Below, one piece after another: positions 25,667 through 36,041 of a stretch of DNA of 64,000 nt. Position 1 is the first letter of the stretch, and each line of letters opens with the position of its first letter. Origin of the DNA: a bacterium (lineage in GTDB: Bacteria > Joyebacterota > Joyebacteria > Joyebacterales > Joyebacteraceae). The notes under the pieces are model-generated. The model searched no databases. It had not been told where the DNA came from and was given only the letters and a program-made list of their open reading frames with translations. Made by a program: the position numbers and the translations under genes. The stretch is from contig JALGZK010000013.1 in assembly GCA_025774935.1 (NCBI GenBank), positions 1 to 64,000 on the forward strand, in the 5' to 3' direction.

Positions 25667-26677
25667 CTACGTCACCCCGCCAATCCTCATCGGCGCGAGC
25701 ACCTCGTCGTCGATGGCAGCGACGGTAAGCTCGTGCAGCACGTTCCCGGTTCCGTCCCTGCAGACGACACCCGCCAAGGACTCCGTGCGCGCCTTGCTGT
25801 ACCTGACCGCGATCGACGCCGCGAGCTCGAGGTCGGCTGTCGAAGGGTCTCCCCTCACGACCGTGAGCGGCCCCTCGATGTCGACGAGCTTGAGGACGCG
25901 GTCCGTCGGCAGGATCCTCTGCTCGAGGAGCGCGTTCTCGGCCTCAGTCCTCCCGACCGCGGCCTTCGCCCTCGGGCTCAGGCGGAAGTGGCGGCCGGCC
26001 TTCAAGAGCCGGACGTCCTCGATCTCGAGCCCTCCCTTGTGCCTGATCAGATCGCGCACGCGCTCGGAGAAGACCTTGTCGGTCAGCAGGCACCCGCCCG
26101 CGGGACACGGGTAGTCGTAGACCTCGAGCTCCTCAGCGAGGGAGATCTGCTCCTTCCGGCCGCGCCCGGTGATCGAGAGGAGCTTCTCGCGGTCGATCCA
26201 GCCCTCCCTCTCGGGGACGGTCGGCTTCATCACGCCCGCGCAGAGGGGGCGCACGATGTACCCGTCGAGCCCCGACTCCCGCTCGATGACGCGCATCGCG
26301 TCGCGGCGCTGGGACATCGGCCGCTGCCCCAGTACCTCCCCCGTCACGATGAACGAGGCCCCGATCTCCTCCATGTACTCCTTCGCCTTACCGAACATGA
26401 GGATCCGGCAATCGAGGCAGGGGTTCATCCCGCTCCCGTGGCCGTGCTTCGGGTTCTCGACGATGGGGAGGTACTCCTCGGTGGCGTTCACGACCTTGAG
26501 GTCGATGCCGAGCTGGCGGACGGCCGTCCGCGCGGCCGAGCAGGAGGCGTCCCTGGGCGTGCAGTTGCAGAAGGCGGTCACCATGTTGAAGGCCACCACC
26601 TCGATGCCCTGCTCGAGCACGAGCTTGAGTGCGAGCGTGCTGTCCAGTCCTCCGGAGAGGAGCCCGACTGCCTTCAC
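25667..26677 (-). CDS. PP-loop ATPase, tRNA-thiolation-like
   Basis: A 336-residue cytosolic enzyme. The PP-loop is LLSGGLDSTLALKL at the N-terminus. Cys-rich elements (AFCNCTPRDASC; MNPCLDCRILMF; DYPCPAGGCLL) and the phrase TGEVLGQRPMSQRRDAMRVI mark a family related to ThiI/MnmA-type tRNA sulfurtransferases that is often annotated only as a PP-loop protein. RNA modification by adenylation and sulfur transfer is inferred; the target is unknown. GTG at 26677 lies 8 bases after AGGGAGA and just before the PP-loop. Confidence 0.8.
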   Translation of the reverse strand: MKAVGLLSGGLDSTLALKLVLEQGIEVVAFNMVTAFCNCTPRDASCSAARTAVRQLGIDLKVVNATEEYLPIVENPKHGHGSGMNPCLDCRILMFGKAKEYMEEIGASFIVTGEVLGQRPMSQRRDAMRVIERESGLDGYIVRPLCAGVMKPTVPEREGWIDREKLLSITGRGRKEQISLAEELEVYDYPCPAGGCLLTDKVFSERVRDLIRHKGGLEIEDVRLLKAGRHFRLSPRAKAAVGRTEAENALLEQRILPTDRVLKLVDIEGPLTVVRGDPSTADLELAASIAVRYSKARTESLAGVVCRDGTGNVLHELTVAAIDDEVLAPMRIGGVT

Positions 26678-27692
26678 GGTGGTGTCTCCCTGCCCTCGCC
26701 CCTGTCTCCGCCGGGGCGTCCTTCGGTCGGCGCGTCCTCCGTTATGATGCTGCAGTACGTGAGTGGTCGCCACGGGCGACTTCCCCACACAGAGAGTATA
26801 GCGCGTTGCCGGCGGCTTCGAAGCGACGAATCCGCCCCCCTCTAATGGAGGGGCGGCTCGCGGCCCGCGGGGCCCGCACCCCCGAGAGCGAATCTCCAGT
26901 CAACTTCCTCCGCCCGGTATCGCTCTAAGGGTATGAAGGGCCACGATGCGCGGCACGGCCCGAATCGAGATCTCCTGTCAGGAACTCCTCGAGTACGACG
27001 CAGGGCTCAGCAGTACCGAACCCGCACACGGGAGGCGGGCCTCGACGGAGCCCCTGCAGGAGGTCTCGACGAGGACCCGCACCGCACCGGGCGCCTCGCC
27101 AGGATCGAGAAGAAAAACCCGGACCCAGTCTGAATACACCGAGGGCAGCGGCGTCGAAGATGTTGTCTACCTGAGCGAGGATGCTTCGAGCTCCTCGACA
27201 GGGCCCCGGAAGAGAGGAAACACCGTCCTGGGCGAGAGGACGGTCTTCCGACCGGAAGGGAGCACGACCGGGTGACTTCACCGAACTAGGCAGGAGACAC
27301 CCACACTTCAGGATAGACGCCTGGGATGAGCGCTGCCCACTCTGCGGCAGCGTTCGTCTTTGTGGGAGCGAAGGTGCCGGCGCCCGTACCCGGTTCACCG
27401 AGCCGGGCCTCCCATCAGCGGGTGCCGGCCCGAGCTCCCAATGCCATTCTGTTACATTCGGGGGCGGCCGATCGCGGTCGCCCCCGATTCGCTTCATCCC
27501 CGGAAGGCCCATTACCGACGCAAGAGACCCCGATTCCCACCGCTCGTCGAGCCCCGCGGGCGCCCAGCCGGACGCTCCCGAGCATTCCTTGACACGGGCA
27601 TGATTCCTGCATCCTCGGGATGAGTTCGCAGACACCGAGGCGTACACCAGGACAGGTATCAGGAAGACAGAAGGCCCGACAAGGAGGCTTCG
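26678..27692. other. Gene-poor kilobase
   Basis: About 1 kb without a credible gene. Open frames exist on both strands but their products are Arg/Pro/Gly/Ser-rich with no ribosome-binding site, signal or motif. A minus-strand TATACT (26802-26797) 16 bases from TTCGAA is a weak promoter for the PP-loop gene. A GC hairpin lies at 26832-26856. TTGACA at 27589-27594 is a perfect -35 box for the lipoprotein gene at 27693, but no good -10 follows. Confidence 0.5.
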
Positions 27693-30011
27693 ATGAGGCG
27701 TCTCTCTGTTCTCTTCACGGCCCTTGCTGCCGTTGCGCTCGTGCTCGCGTCATGTTCGTCGTCGACCGGCCCGTCGGACGGCGGCGGAGACGATGGCGGC
27801 GGGAGCGGCGCGCTCCCCACAAGGACGATCTCAGGAACGGTCGACGTCGCGACCGGCTCGACCCTCGATGCAGGGGACCTGAGGGTCATGACATTCGCTG
27901 GCTGGTCCGACGTCGGCTCGAACGGCTCGTTCACGGTCGACGCGATCGACTCCGACACCTACCAGTGGCTCGTCTTCACATCGAGGACGTCCGGCAATCC
28001 GGTCATGCTCGGCCTCTACGATCCGGGCGCGCGGAGCGTGATGGCGAACACCACGTCGACCGCGCTCGCGCTCACTATGTCCCTCCCCCACCTCGTGTGG
28101 AGCGGGGACAGCGACCGACAGAGCTACGTCCAGCAGGTCCAGCTGGACGGGGGCTGGACCACGCTCGAGGCGGCGCTCGTCGCGGCGTGGGAGACCGACG
28201 CCGAGACGGCGCTCGACTACGAGACGAACCCCGTCATCTACCAGCAGGTCGTCGAGATCGCCCGCAACGCGATGGAGACCCTGGGCTCCGGAGGCCGCGA
28301 CGGCGTCGATCCGCCGCACCTCGAGTACAACGGTGGCGTGGGCGAGATCGACATCGTGAACCCTCGACACATCTGGTACACCCTTCAGCAGTTCGAGTGG
28401 GACTGGACCCCGAGCGGCACCTGGGTCGCCGACCGCGACGACGAGCCCGACTTCGAGTGGGGCTGGCCGACGGTCGTGACGGCGGCACCGCGGACCATTC
28501 ACTTGAACGTCAACGACGGCACCTACTTCTACTGCTTCGAGAAGGGCGACGACTTCACGATGATCGACCAGTGGAGCGACGCGGTCGGCCGGGCGACGGC
28601 CCTCAACACGACCGACTCCGCCGACCACCTCCTCGAGCTGGTGACAGGTTACAGGTGCTCGCCGAACCCGATGTTCCTCGGCGACCACGTCAACATCCCG
28701 TCGATCTACGCCAACGAACTGTCCCAGGCGCTCGTGCAGCGGCAGCCCGAACGGTTCGTCTCGTCGTTCTGGCACCTGATGGCGCAGTACTCCGACGACT
28801 GGTCCGACTGGATGTGGGACGGTGACGCGCCCGGCGCCGCCGAGGACTACCTCGAGGCGGTCGGCTGGATCGCGGGCGACGTCTGCTTCGCCATCGACCT
28901 CCTCTCGTACAACACGGACTCCGGGCCGTTCTGGTGGGACTGGTGTCTCGTCGACGAGAGCCCCTGCTACGAGGTCGAGATCGTCGATGGCATCGTCTCG
29001 TCTATGGGCACCTTCTACGGGCCCGATGCCGAGTTCACGATCGCCCCGCCGGCCGGGGTGGTCGGGACCGAGTTCGAGTTCGACGCGACGCTGACGGTCG
29101 ACGACGAGGACCCGATCGGGAGCCTCCAGTTCCGCTGGGACTGGGAGAGCGACGGCACGTGGGACGCCGACTGGTCGAGCAGCCAGCAGAGGACGCACAC
29201 CTACACGCAGGGTGGCGCGTACACGGTGACCATGCAGGCGAAGGACACGGACGACCTCATCGGCACCGTCACGCACAACGTGAACGTCGGCGGCGGCGCC
29301 GGTTCGGCGAACCACGTGAAGCTCTTCCTCGACATGTACCCGTGGTACAGCACGGCGACCCTCACGGTGCTCGAGAGTCTCGGGTTCACCGAGGGCACGG
29401 GTCCCGACACGTACGAGGTCCTGAGCTCGACGTCGATGTCCTGGGCCGAGCTCGTGCCGGGCGAGGACCTGGTCATCATCTGCAACGACCAGCCTCAGGG
29501 CTTCTACGACAGCTACGCGGCGAACCAGATCCGGTTCAACAACTTCGTCCACCAGGGCGGGTCGCTCTTGTGGGAGGCGTGCGACCAGGGCTGGAACCTG
29601 GGGTCGATGGCCAACGCCGGCGTGGTGCTGCCTGGCGACGTCGGTCTCATCTTCGACTACGACTGGCTGAACTACGTCGACGACCCGGTGCTCCCGCTCG
29701 TCTCGGGGCTCCCGGAGACGCTCGACCACAACTACGCGAGCCACGAGAGCTTCACGGACCTGCCGGACGGCGCGACCGTCTACTGCAGGGACGAGAGCTG
29801 GAACCCGACGCTCGTGGAGTACAGCGTGGGCGGAGGCTGGGTCGTCATGTCCGGCCAGCCGCTCGAGCATCAGTTCGACTACGTCTACGGGAAGCCCGAC
29901 ATGGACGAGCTCCTGCCCAGGATCATCTCCTACTTCACCGGGCGCGCCATCCGGAAGGAGATCCCCGGGTACGAGCCGTCGCTCTCGAACGAGCGTCCCA
30001 GCAAGGAGTAG
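27693..30011 (+). CDS. Large PKD-domain lipoprotein
   Basis: A 772-residue lipoprotein with lipobox LASC (MRRLSVLFTALAAVALVLAS then Cys). A Gly/Ser/Asp linker follows. Residues about 50-115 form a small beta domain (TISGTVDVATGSTLDAGDLR). The middle (about 130-440) is Trp-rich and unrecognised. A PKD domain lies at about 455-540 (FRWDWESDGTWDADWSSS, then HTYTQGGAYTVTMQAKD). The C-terminal ~200 residues (VKLFLDMYPWYSTATLTVLE; FVHQGGSLLWEACDQGW; LEHQFDYVYGKPDMDELLPR) resemble the glutamine-amidotransferase-like fold of DUF4350-type proteins. It has a clear GGAGG site and a terminator after it. Role unknown. Confidence 0.82.
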   Translation: MRRLSVLFTALAAVALVLASCSSSTGPSDGGGDDGGGSGALPTRTISGTVDVATGSTLDAGDLRVMTFAGWSDVGSNGSFTVDAIDSDTYQWLVFTSRTSGNPVMLGLYDPGARSVMANTTSTALALTMSLPHLVWSGDSDRQSYVQQVQLDGGWTTLEAALVAAWETDAETALDYETNPVIYQQVVEIARNAMETLGSGGRDGVDPPHLEYNGGVGEIDIVNPRHIWYTLQQFEWDWTPSGTWVADRDDEPDFEWGWPTVVTAAPRTIHLNVNDGTYFYCFEKGDDFTMIDQWSDAVGRATALNTTDSADHLLELVTGYRCSPNPMFLGDHVNIPSIYANELSQALVQRQPERFVSSFWHLMAQYSDDWSDWMWDGDAPGAAEDYLEAVGWIAGDVCFAIDLLSYNTDSGPFWWDWCLVDESPCYEVEIVDGIVSSMGTFYGPDAEFTIAPPAGVVGTEFEFDATLTVDDEDPIGSLQFRWDWESDGTWDADWSSSQQRTHTYTQGGAYTVTMQAKDTDDLIGTVTHNVNVGGGAGSANHVKLFLDMYPWYSTATLTVLESLGFTEGTGPDTYEVLSSTSMSWAELVPGEDLVIICNDQPQGFYDSYAANQIRFNNFVHQGGSLLWEACDQGWNLGSMANAGVVLPGDVGLIFDYDWLNYVDDPVLPLVSGLPETLDHNYASHESFTDLPDGATVYCRDESWNPTLVEYSVGGGWVVMSGQPLEHQFDYVYGKPDMDELLPRIISYFTGRAIRKEIPGYEPSLSNERPSKE

Positions 30012-30071
30012 TCGGAGGGCAGTACACAAAGGAGTGTTTCCGCGCATCGCTCGCACCGCGATGCTGGAGAA

Positions 30072-30101
30072 GGAGGCCGCGGGTCCGTGCCCGCGGCCTC
30101 C
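30072..30101 (+). terminator. Hairpin terminator
   Basis: A perfect 12-bp GC stem (30072-30083 with 30090-30101), six-base loop, then GTACGTTTG. It ends the PKD lipoprotein transcript. Confidence 0.75.
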
Positions 30102-30213
30102 GTACGTTTGGGCTCCTCAGGCGAGTTGAATGGCGGCGTGACCCGCGAATATCCCCGCATCACGGACGAACCCGGAGCCCCACCGTGCCGGCGGATTCTG
30201 GGAGGCAAACGAT

Positions 30214-30238
30214 GAGCGCCGGCAGGACGCCGGCGCTC
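30214..30238 (-). terminator. Hairpin terminator for the minus-strand sensor gene
   Basis: GAGCGCCGGC and GCCGGCGCTC form a perfect 10-bp stem around AGGAC. On the minus strand it is followed by ATCGTTTGCC. It lies about 60 bases after the end of the PAS/GGDEF gene. Confidence 0.65.
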
Positions 30239-30296
30239 TCGATGCGATCGCGATCTGTCGTTCGAACTCCCGCGCCCTCACTCCCCCGGCGGATCC

Positions 30297-31208
30297 CTAC
30301 CTTCCCTCGATCCTCACGCGGTTCGTTCCGCCCGCGTGGCACTCGGAGAGCATACGGTCCGCCCTCTGGAGGAGCGACTCGACGGTGTCGCCGCGCCGGG
30401 CGACCGCTCCGCCGATCGACGCGCCGATCTTGATCGTCGTACCCTGTCCGGAGAGCTCAGTCTTCTTCACGAGGATGCGGAGCCGCTCGGCCGCCTTCTT
30501 GAGCCCCGACCGCCCCACGTTCCTCACGATCCCGAAGAGCTCGGTCGAGCTCCACCGCCCGAGCGCGTCCATAGGACGCGAACTGTGGACGATCGTCCCG
30601 GCCACGGCCCGGACGATCTCGTCGCCGACCTCGGCGCCGTGCTCCGTCCTCACCCGCTTGAGACCGTCCAGCCCCAGGAAGAGGACGCCGAACGGACGAC
30701 CGAACTTGTCGAACTCGGCGAGCCGCACCGACAGCTCGTCCTCGAGATACCGCCTGTTCGGGAGACACGTCACGGGATCGAGGAGCATGGAGTCGCCCGC
30801 TGCGTCGAAGCGGTCGCCGATCGCGGCGCGCCTCGAGTTCTCGGTGAACGTCTGGATGACGCCGGTGATGTCACCGCCGTTCGAGCCGTCGCGGACGGCC
30901 GCCACGTGGATCATGACGGGGACGCGGTGTCCGTCCTTGCAGCGGACGAACGTCGTCGCCTCGCGGGAGCGCCCGTCCTCGAGCGTCGCCATGAGCGGGC
31001 AGTCGCCCTCGCAGAGGCTCTCGTCTTCGCGGCCCGTGCACGCGAGGAGGTTATCGGCGCACCGACGGCCGACCACGTCCGCTCTCGCGAACCCGGTGAG
31101 CTGCTCGGCGGTCCGATTCCAGTAGCTGATCGTCAGGTCCCGGCCGATGTAGCAGACGCCTTCCGGAAGCTGATCGAGCACGGTCTGGCAGATGTCAGTC
31201 TTCGCCAT
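30297..31208 (-). CDS. PAS-GGDEF protein with a degenerate GGDEF site
   Basis: A 303-residue soluble protein. A PAS domain spans about residues 8-125 (GVCYIGRDLTISYWNRTAEQ) and includes a Cys cluster (LLACTGREDESLCEGDCP) like that in the kinase at 47317. A GGDEF-type domain spans about 135-300. Its signature positions read GRWSSTELFGIV where active enzymes have GGDEF or GGEEF, and the metal-binding strand is FLGLDGLKRV instead of the usual DID-F-K. It is therefore probably not an active diguanylate cyclase. It may bind nucleotide or act as a redox or ligand sensor. Monocistronic. Confidence 0.85.
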   Translation of the reverse strand: MAKTDICQTVLDQLPEGVCYIGRDLTISYWNRTAEQLTGFARADVVGRRCADNLLACTGREDESLCEGDCPLMATLEDGRSREATTFVRCKDGHRVPVMIHVAAVRDGSNGGDITGVIQTFTENSRRAAIGDRFDAAGDSMLLDPVTCLPNRRYLEDELSVRLAEFDKFGRPFGVLFLGLDGLKRVRTEHGAEVGDEIVRAVAGTIVHSSRPMDALGRWSSTELFGIVRNVGRSGLKKAAERLRILVKKTELSGQGTTIKIGASIGGAVARRGDTVESLLQRADRMLSECHAGGTNRVRIEGR

Positions 31209-31438
31209 GGTCGCACACTCCCTGTCGCACGCTCCGTGTCGGGGCGGCGCACACCGTCGTGGCTGCGAGCCCTCGCGGGTTTCCAGTCTGGCGACCATAA
31301 TGCATGAATCATGCCATTCGTTGGGACTTGCGTCTGGCGCTCCCGGGCGCAACTGCGCCCCCGCCCGGGCGACATCGAACCGCCCGGCACTCCAATCACC
31401 GATCGTTGCTCGCCGCCCGCAGGTTGGCGAGAAATCCC

Positions 31439-31467
31439 TTGACTGAGTGAGCACCAGCCTGTATACG
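31439..31467 (+). promoter_or_regulatory. Sigma70-type promoter
   Basis: TTGACT (31439-31444), a 17-base spacer and TATACG (31462-31467), about 78 bases upstream of the start at 31545. The rest of the 336-base region 31209-31544 contains no visible gene. Confidence 0.65.
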
Positions 31468-31544
31468 TGCCCCGACCCTACCGACATTCCAGAACGGGGC
31501 AGGTATGCCCATTCGCGCAACACCCGTCAAAGGAGGTGCAAGCG

Positions 31545-32153
31545 ATGACGCGTCCAAGAACGCTGAGGTGTGTGCTTCTTCTCACCGCCGTCCTTGTGCT
31601 CGGGTCCTCCCCCGCGGCTCACGGTGACTACGTCTGGGGGACCAGCACGGCCGAGCCGGCGACCGACCCCGCGTTCGAAGGGTACTGGCAGTACTGCTTC
31701 GAGATCGGCTGGGACGTCTCCGAATTCGGACACGCGATGAGTAATGTCTTCATGGTGCTCGGACTCGAGGACTGCTTCTGCGCCTGCGACGAGGAGTACT
31801 TCGCTGCCGAAGAGCCGGCAGGAAGCAGCCAGGGCGTCGGAGGGTGCACCGTCTACTACTCCTGCGAGTTCAACTGCCAGGGCGATCCCCACTACCCGGG
31901 GGACGGCCCGACGATGAAGTTCGAGCCGATGGACGATGACTGCGAGCTCGACGTCACGGGGACCATGACCGGGTGCTTCTACTCGCTCTTCCCGCCGACC
32001 GGCGTCATGCTGGTCCCCGACGTCCTCTGCATCAAGTTCGCGACGAACGTCGTGACCGGCGACCTGGTGGGCGTACTCCCCTTCTGCGAGTGCGGCGCCA
32101 CCCCCGTCGAGACCGCGACCTGGGGGGCGGTCAAGTCGCTGTACAGACCGTAG
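31545..32153 (+). CDS. Cys-rich secreted protein with WG-type tail
   Basis: A 202-residue exported protein. AAAGGAGGTG precedes ATG at 31545, and the signal peptide is LRCVLLLTAVLVLGSSPAAHG. The mature part is Cys-rich (LEDCFCACDEEYF; GGCTVYYSCEFNC; VLCIKFATN; LPFCECGA), suggesting several disulfides, and otherwise unrecognised. It ends PVETATWGAVKSLYRP, one of four matching tails in the window. A strong bidirectional terminator follows. Export is well supported; function unknown. Confidence 0.82.
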   Translation: MTRPRTLRCVLLLTAVLVLGSSPAAHGDYVWGTSTAEPATDPAFEGYWQYCFEIGWDVSEFGHAMSNVFMVLGLEDCFCACDEEYFAAEEPAGSSQGVGGCTVYYSCEFNCQGDPHYPGDGPTMKFEPMDDDCELDVTGTMTGCFYSLFPPTGVMLVPDVLCIKFATNVVTGDLVGVLPFCECGATPVETATWGAVKSLYRP

Positions 32154-32206
32154 CCGTCGCCCCCGGCTCGCGGCACTTCGCTCCGAGCGAGCCGCCTGCA
32201 ACGACA

Positions 32207-32238
32207 CCGGGCCGCTTCCCCGTAAGGAAGCGGCCCGG
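32207..32238. terminator. Bidirectional hairpin terminator
   Basis: A perfect 13-bp stem (32207-32219 with 32226-32238) around a six-base loop, between the secreted-protein gene and groL, which converge here. Confidence 0.8.
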
Positions 32239-32289
32239 TTCGCACTTCTCGGCTGGGCAGCCGGCCGGAGCCGGCGGTCCTTCCGTTCG

Positions 32290-33939
<1,650 letters not shown>

Positions 33940-34242
33940 CTAGAGGACCGCCAGGACGTCCTCGTCCTTCATGAAGAGGTACTCCTCGCCGTCGATCGTG
34001 ATCTCGCTGCCGGACCACTTTCCGAAGAGGATCTCGTCCCCCACGCTGACCTCGACGTCGACCCTCTTGCCTTCCTCGTTCATCCTGCCCGGACCGGTCG
34101 CCATGACCTTCCCGCGCTGGGGCTTCTCCTTGGCCGTGTCGGGAACGATGATCCCGCCCGCGGTCTTCTGGAGATCTTCTTCGAGCCTCTTCACGAGAAT
34201 CCGGTTCGACAGGGGCTTGATGTTGAGCTTCTTCGCGGCCAT
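33940..34242 (-). CDS. groS: Co-chaperonin GroES
   Basis: 100 residues, the lid of the GroEL chamber. Signatures: KPLSNRILVKRLEEDLQKTA, IIVPDTAKEKPQRGKVMATG, and VGDEILFGKWSGSEITIDGE. ATG at 34242 is preferred to ATG at 34248 because the GGAGGAGG site would be too close to the latter. First gene of the groS-groL operon. Confidence 0.97.
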   Translation of the reverse strand: MAAKKLNIKPLSNRILVKRLEEDLQKTAGGIIVPDTAKEKPQRGKVMATGPGRMNEEGKRVDVEVSVGDEILFGKWSGSEITIDGEEYLFMKDEDVLAVL

Positions 34243-34281
34243 CGGCATACCTCCTCCTCGTTGACAGCCAACTGAACGTGT

Positions 34282-34308
34282 CTAGCACTCTAATCTTCAG
34301 ACTGCTAA
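34282..34308 (-). promoter_or_regulatory. CIRCE operator (HrcA binding site)
   Basis: CTAGCACTC-N9-GACTGCTAA matches the CIRCE consensus TTAGCACTC-N9-GAGTGCTAA at 16 of 18 arm positions. It overlaps the -10 box and likely transcription start of groS-groL, the usual location for HrcA repression. hrcA itself is not in the window. Confidence 0.92.
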
Positions 34309-34335
34309 TGTAGGCGAAAGGGCCCTGGGGCGCAA
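34307..34335 (-). promoter_or_regulatory. Promoter of groS-groL
   Basis: On the minus strand TTGCGC (34335-34330), a 17-base spacer and TACATT (34312-34307). The start point would fall inside the CIRCE element. Confidence 0.75.
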
Positions 34336-34402
34336 GGGGTTTTTCGGCGCTCTATGGGGTAGGATGCGGGGCCCAGGGGAGGGTCGCCCGGAGGTGCGCC
34401 GG

Positions 34403-35173
34403 CTACTCGCTCGCGGCCTTCTCGTGGATGAGCGCGAGCCCCAGAAGCGTGAGGTCCGGCTCCACGATGTTGATCGCCTTCGTGAAGATCGAGAGCTTCT
34501 CCGCAAGTCCTCCCGTCGCGACGACGGTCGGCTTCTCCCCCCACTCGTCTGCGAGCCTCCGGACGATCTCGTCGACCTGTCCGACCACCCCGAAGATGAT
34601 CCCGGACCGGAGCGACTCCTCGGTCGACTTCCCGATCACGGTCGCAGGCGGGTCGAACGGCACGCCGTGGAGGAGCGCCGCGCGCCGGAAGAGGTTCTCG
34701 GCGGAAGTCACCACGCCGGGCGCGATCGCGCCGCCCAGGTAGTGCCCGTCCGCGGTCACGACGTCGAAGGTCGTCGCCGTCCCGAAGTCGACGACGATGG
34801 CCGGGCCGTTCACGAGCTCCCGGACCCCGACCGCGTTCGCGAGCCTGTCGGGCCCGACCTCGCGCGGATCCCGGTAGTCGATCGTGATCCCGAGGTCGAT
34901 GTCGGGACCCACGACCACGGGCCGGACCTTCAGCACCTCCTCACACATCCTGACGAACGCCTCGGTGAGCGCCGGCACTACGGAGCAGACCGCCACGCCG
35001 GAGATCTCCCTGAGGTCGACGCTGCACTGCCCGCAGAGCTCCTTCACGAGGATCCCGAACTCGTCGGACGTGCGCCGCGGGTCGCTCGTCACGCGCCAGC
35101 GGAAGAGGAGTTCCTTCTTCTCGAGAAGCCCTATGACGATGTTCGTGTTGCCGATGTCGACTGCGAGAAGCAT
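34403..35173 (-). CDS. coaX: Type III pantothenate kinase
   Basis: 256 residues. CoaX phosphorylates pantothenate, the first step of coenzyme A synthesis. The N-terminal phosphate-binding motif is AVDIGNTNIVIGL; VGPDRLANAVGV and VVDFGTATTFDVV are the other hallmark ASKHA-fold motifs; GGAIAPGVVTS follows. A good ribosome-binding site (GGAGGAG) precedes ATG. It is last in the uvrB-nadC-birA-DUF3307-coaX run, 30 bases after the DUF3307 gene, and clusters three cofactor genes. Confidence 0.96.
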   Translation of the reverse strand: MLLAVDIGNTNIVIGLLEKKELLFRWRVTSDPRRTSDEFGILVKELCGQCSVDLREISGVAVCSVVPALTEAFVRMCEEVLKVRPVVVGPDIDLGITIDYRDPREVGPDRLANAVGVRELVNGPAIVVDFGTATTFDVVTADGHYLGGAIAPGVVTSAENLFRRAALLHGVPFDPPATVIGKSTEESLRSGIIFGVVGQVDEIVRRLADEWGEKPTVVATGGLAEKLSIFTKAINIVEPDLTLLGLALIHEKAASE

Positions 35174-35203
35174 CGGAGGCTCCTCCCGCGCCGTCCGGCG
35201 CGG

Positions 35204-35977
35204 CTAGAAGATGACTGACCTGACGAGAATTCCGGTCGCAATCGCGACCAGGATGCTCGCGAGTGTACCGATGATGCGGTAGCAGTTCACGGTCTCCTTC
35301 TCGGAGCCCGTGCCGAGTCTCAGACCCCTCACGGCGACCACGATCCCGAGCGCTATCCACTGGTTGAGGATGACGAGCGTGAACATGAGGAAGCGCTCGA
35401 GGTAGCCGATCACGCGCTCCATCTCGTACGTGTCCGGCTCCCCGGCCTTCCGCTCGGGAACGACGCCGGGGAAGCGCTGCTGCAGTTTCAGAACGACCAT
35501 TGAGCCGCCCCGCGCGTTCAGGACGTAGCCCGCGAAGAGCACGGCGCCGGTCCGGAGCCACCCGAGCCAGACGCCCGGATACGGGATCAGTATGCCTCTC
35601 TGCGCGCCGTGCCCTCGGAGGATCACGAACGCGGCCAGGACCGTCGCCACGTGAAGTCCCTGATCGAGGAAGAAGGCGGCGAGCGACTTGCCCCACTCGC
35701 CCCCGAGATGGATCCTCACCGCATCGACAGCAGTGTGGATCAACGCGATCGCGGCGACGGCCGCCGCGATGGTCCAGCTCATGAAGGGAGCAAGCACCGC
35801 CAGGTGAGTGGCGAACGTCCAGAACCCGTGCTCGAGGAGAGCCCCGGCGCTCGTCTCCTTACGCTTGGCGACGCCCTGCGTCTGCACGAGGAAGTCCGCG
35901 AGAACGTGTCCGACCACGAGGAGGATGAGGAGCGTCTCGGACCTGTCTCCGAGCGCGAAGCCCAATCGGTACGTCAT
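35204..35977 (-). CDS. DUF3307 integral membrane protein
   Basis: 257 residues with several membrane segments. The N-terminal half carries the DUF3307 signature VVGHVLADFLVQTQGVAKRK and a later ALIHTAVDAVRIHL, HVATVLAAFVIL. The function of DUF3307 is unknown. The C-terminal half (LNQWIALGIVVAVRGLRLG; LASILVAIATGILVRSVIF) is further membrane sequence, including a segment with family-typical Arg. It sits between birA and coaX, an unusual insertion in an otherwise cofactor-related run, which suggests co-transcription rather than shared function. Confidence 0.82.
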   Translation of the reverse strand: MTYRLGFALGDRSETLLILLVVGHVLADFLVQTQGVAKRKETSAGALLEHGFWTFATHLAVLAPFMSWTIAAAVAAIALIHTAVDAVRIHLGGEWGKSLAAFFLDQGLHVATVLAAFVILRGHGAQRGILIPYPGVWLGWLRTGAVLFAGYVLNARGGSMVVLKLQQRFPGVVPERKAGEPDTYEMERVIGYLERFLMFTLVILNQWIALGIVVAVRGLRLGTGSEKETVNCYRIIGTLASILVAIATGILVRSVIF

Positions 35978-36041
35978 TCGTCTCCCCTCTCCCCGTCTGC
36001 TCCGGGCGGCGCCTCGCCGCGCACCAGACGACTCCCCGATG

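Noticed and set aside
26925-27647. Possible 240-codon gene in the gene-poor region
   Set aside because: No ribosome-binding site, no hydrophobic or conserved pattern, Arg/Gly/Ser/Pro-rich composition.
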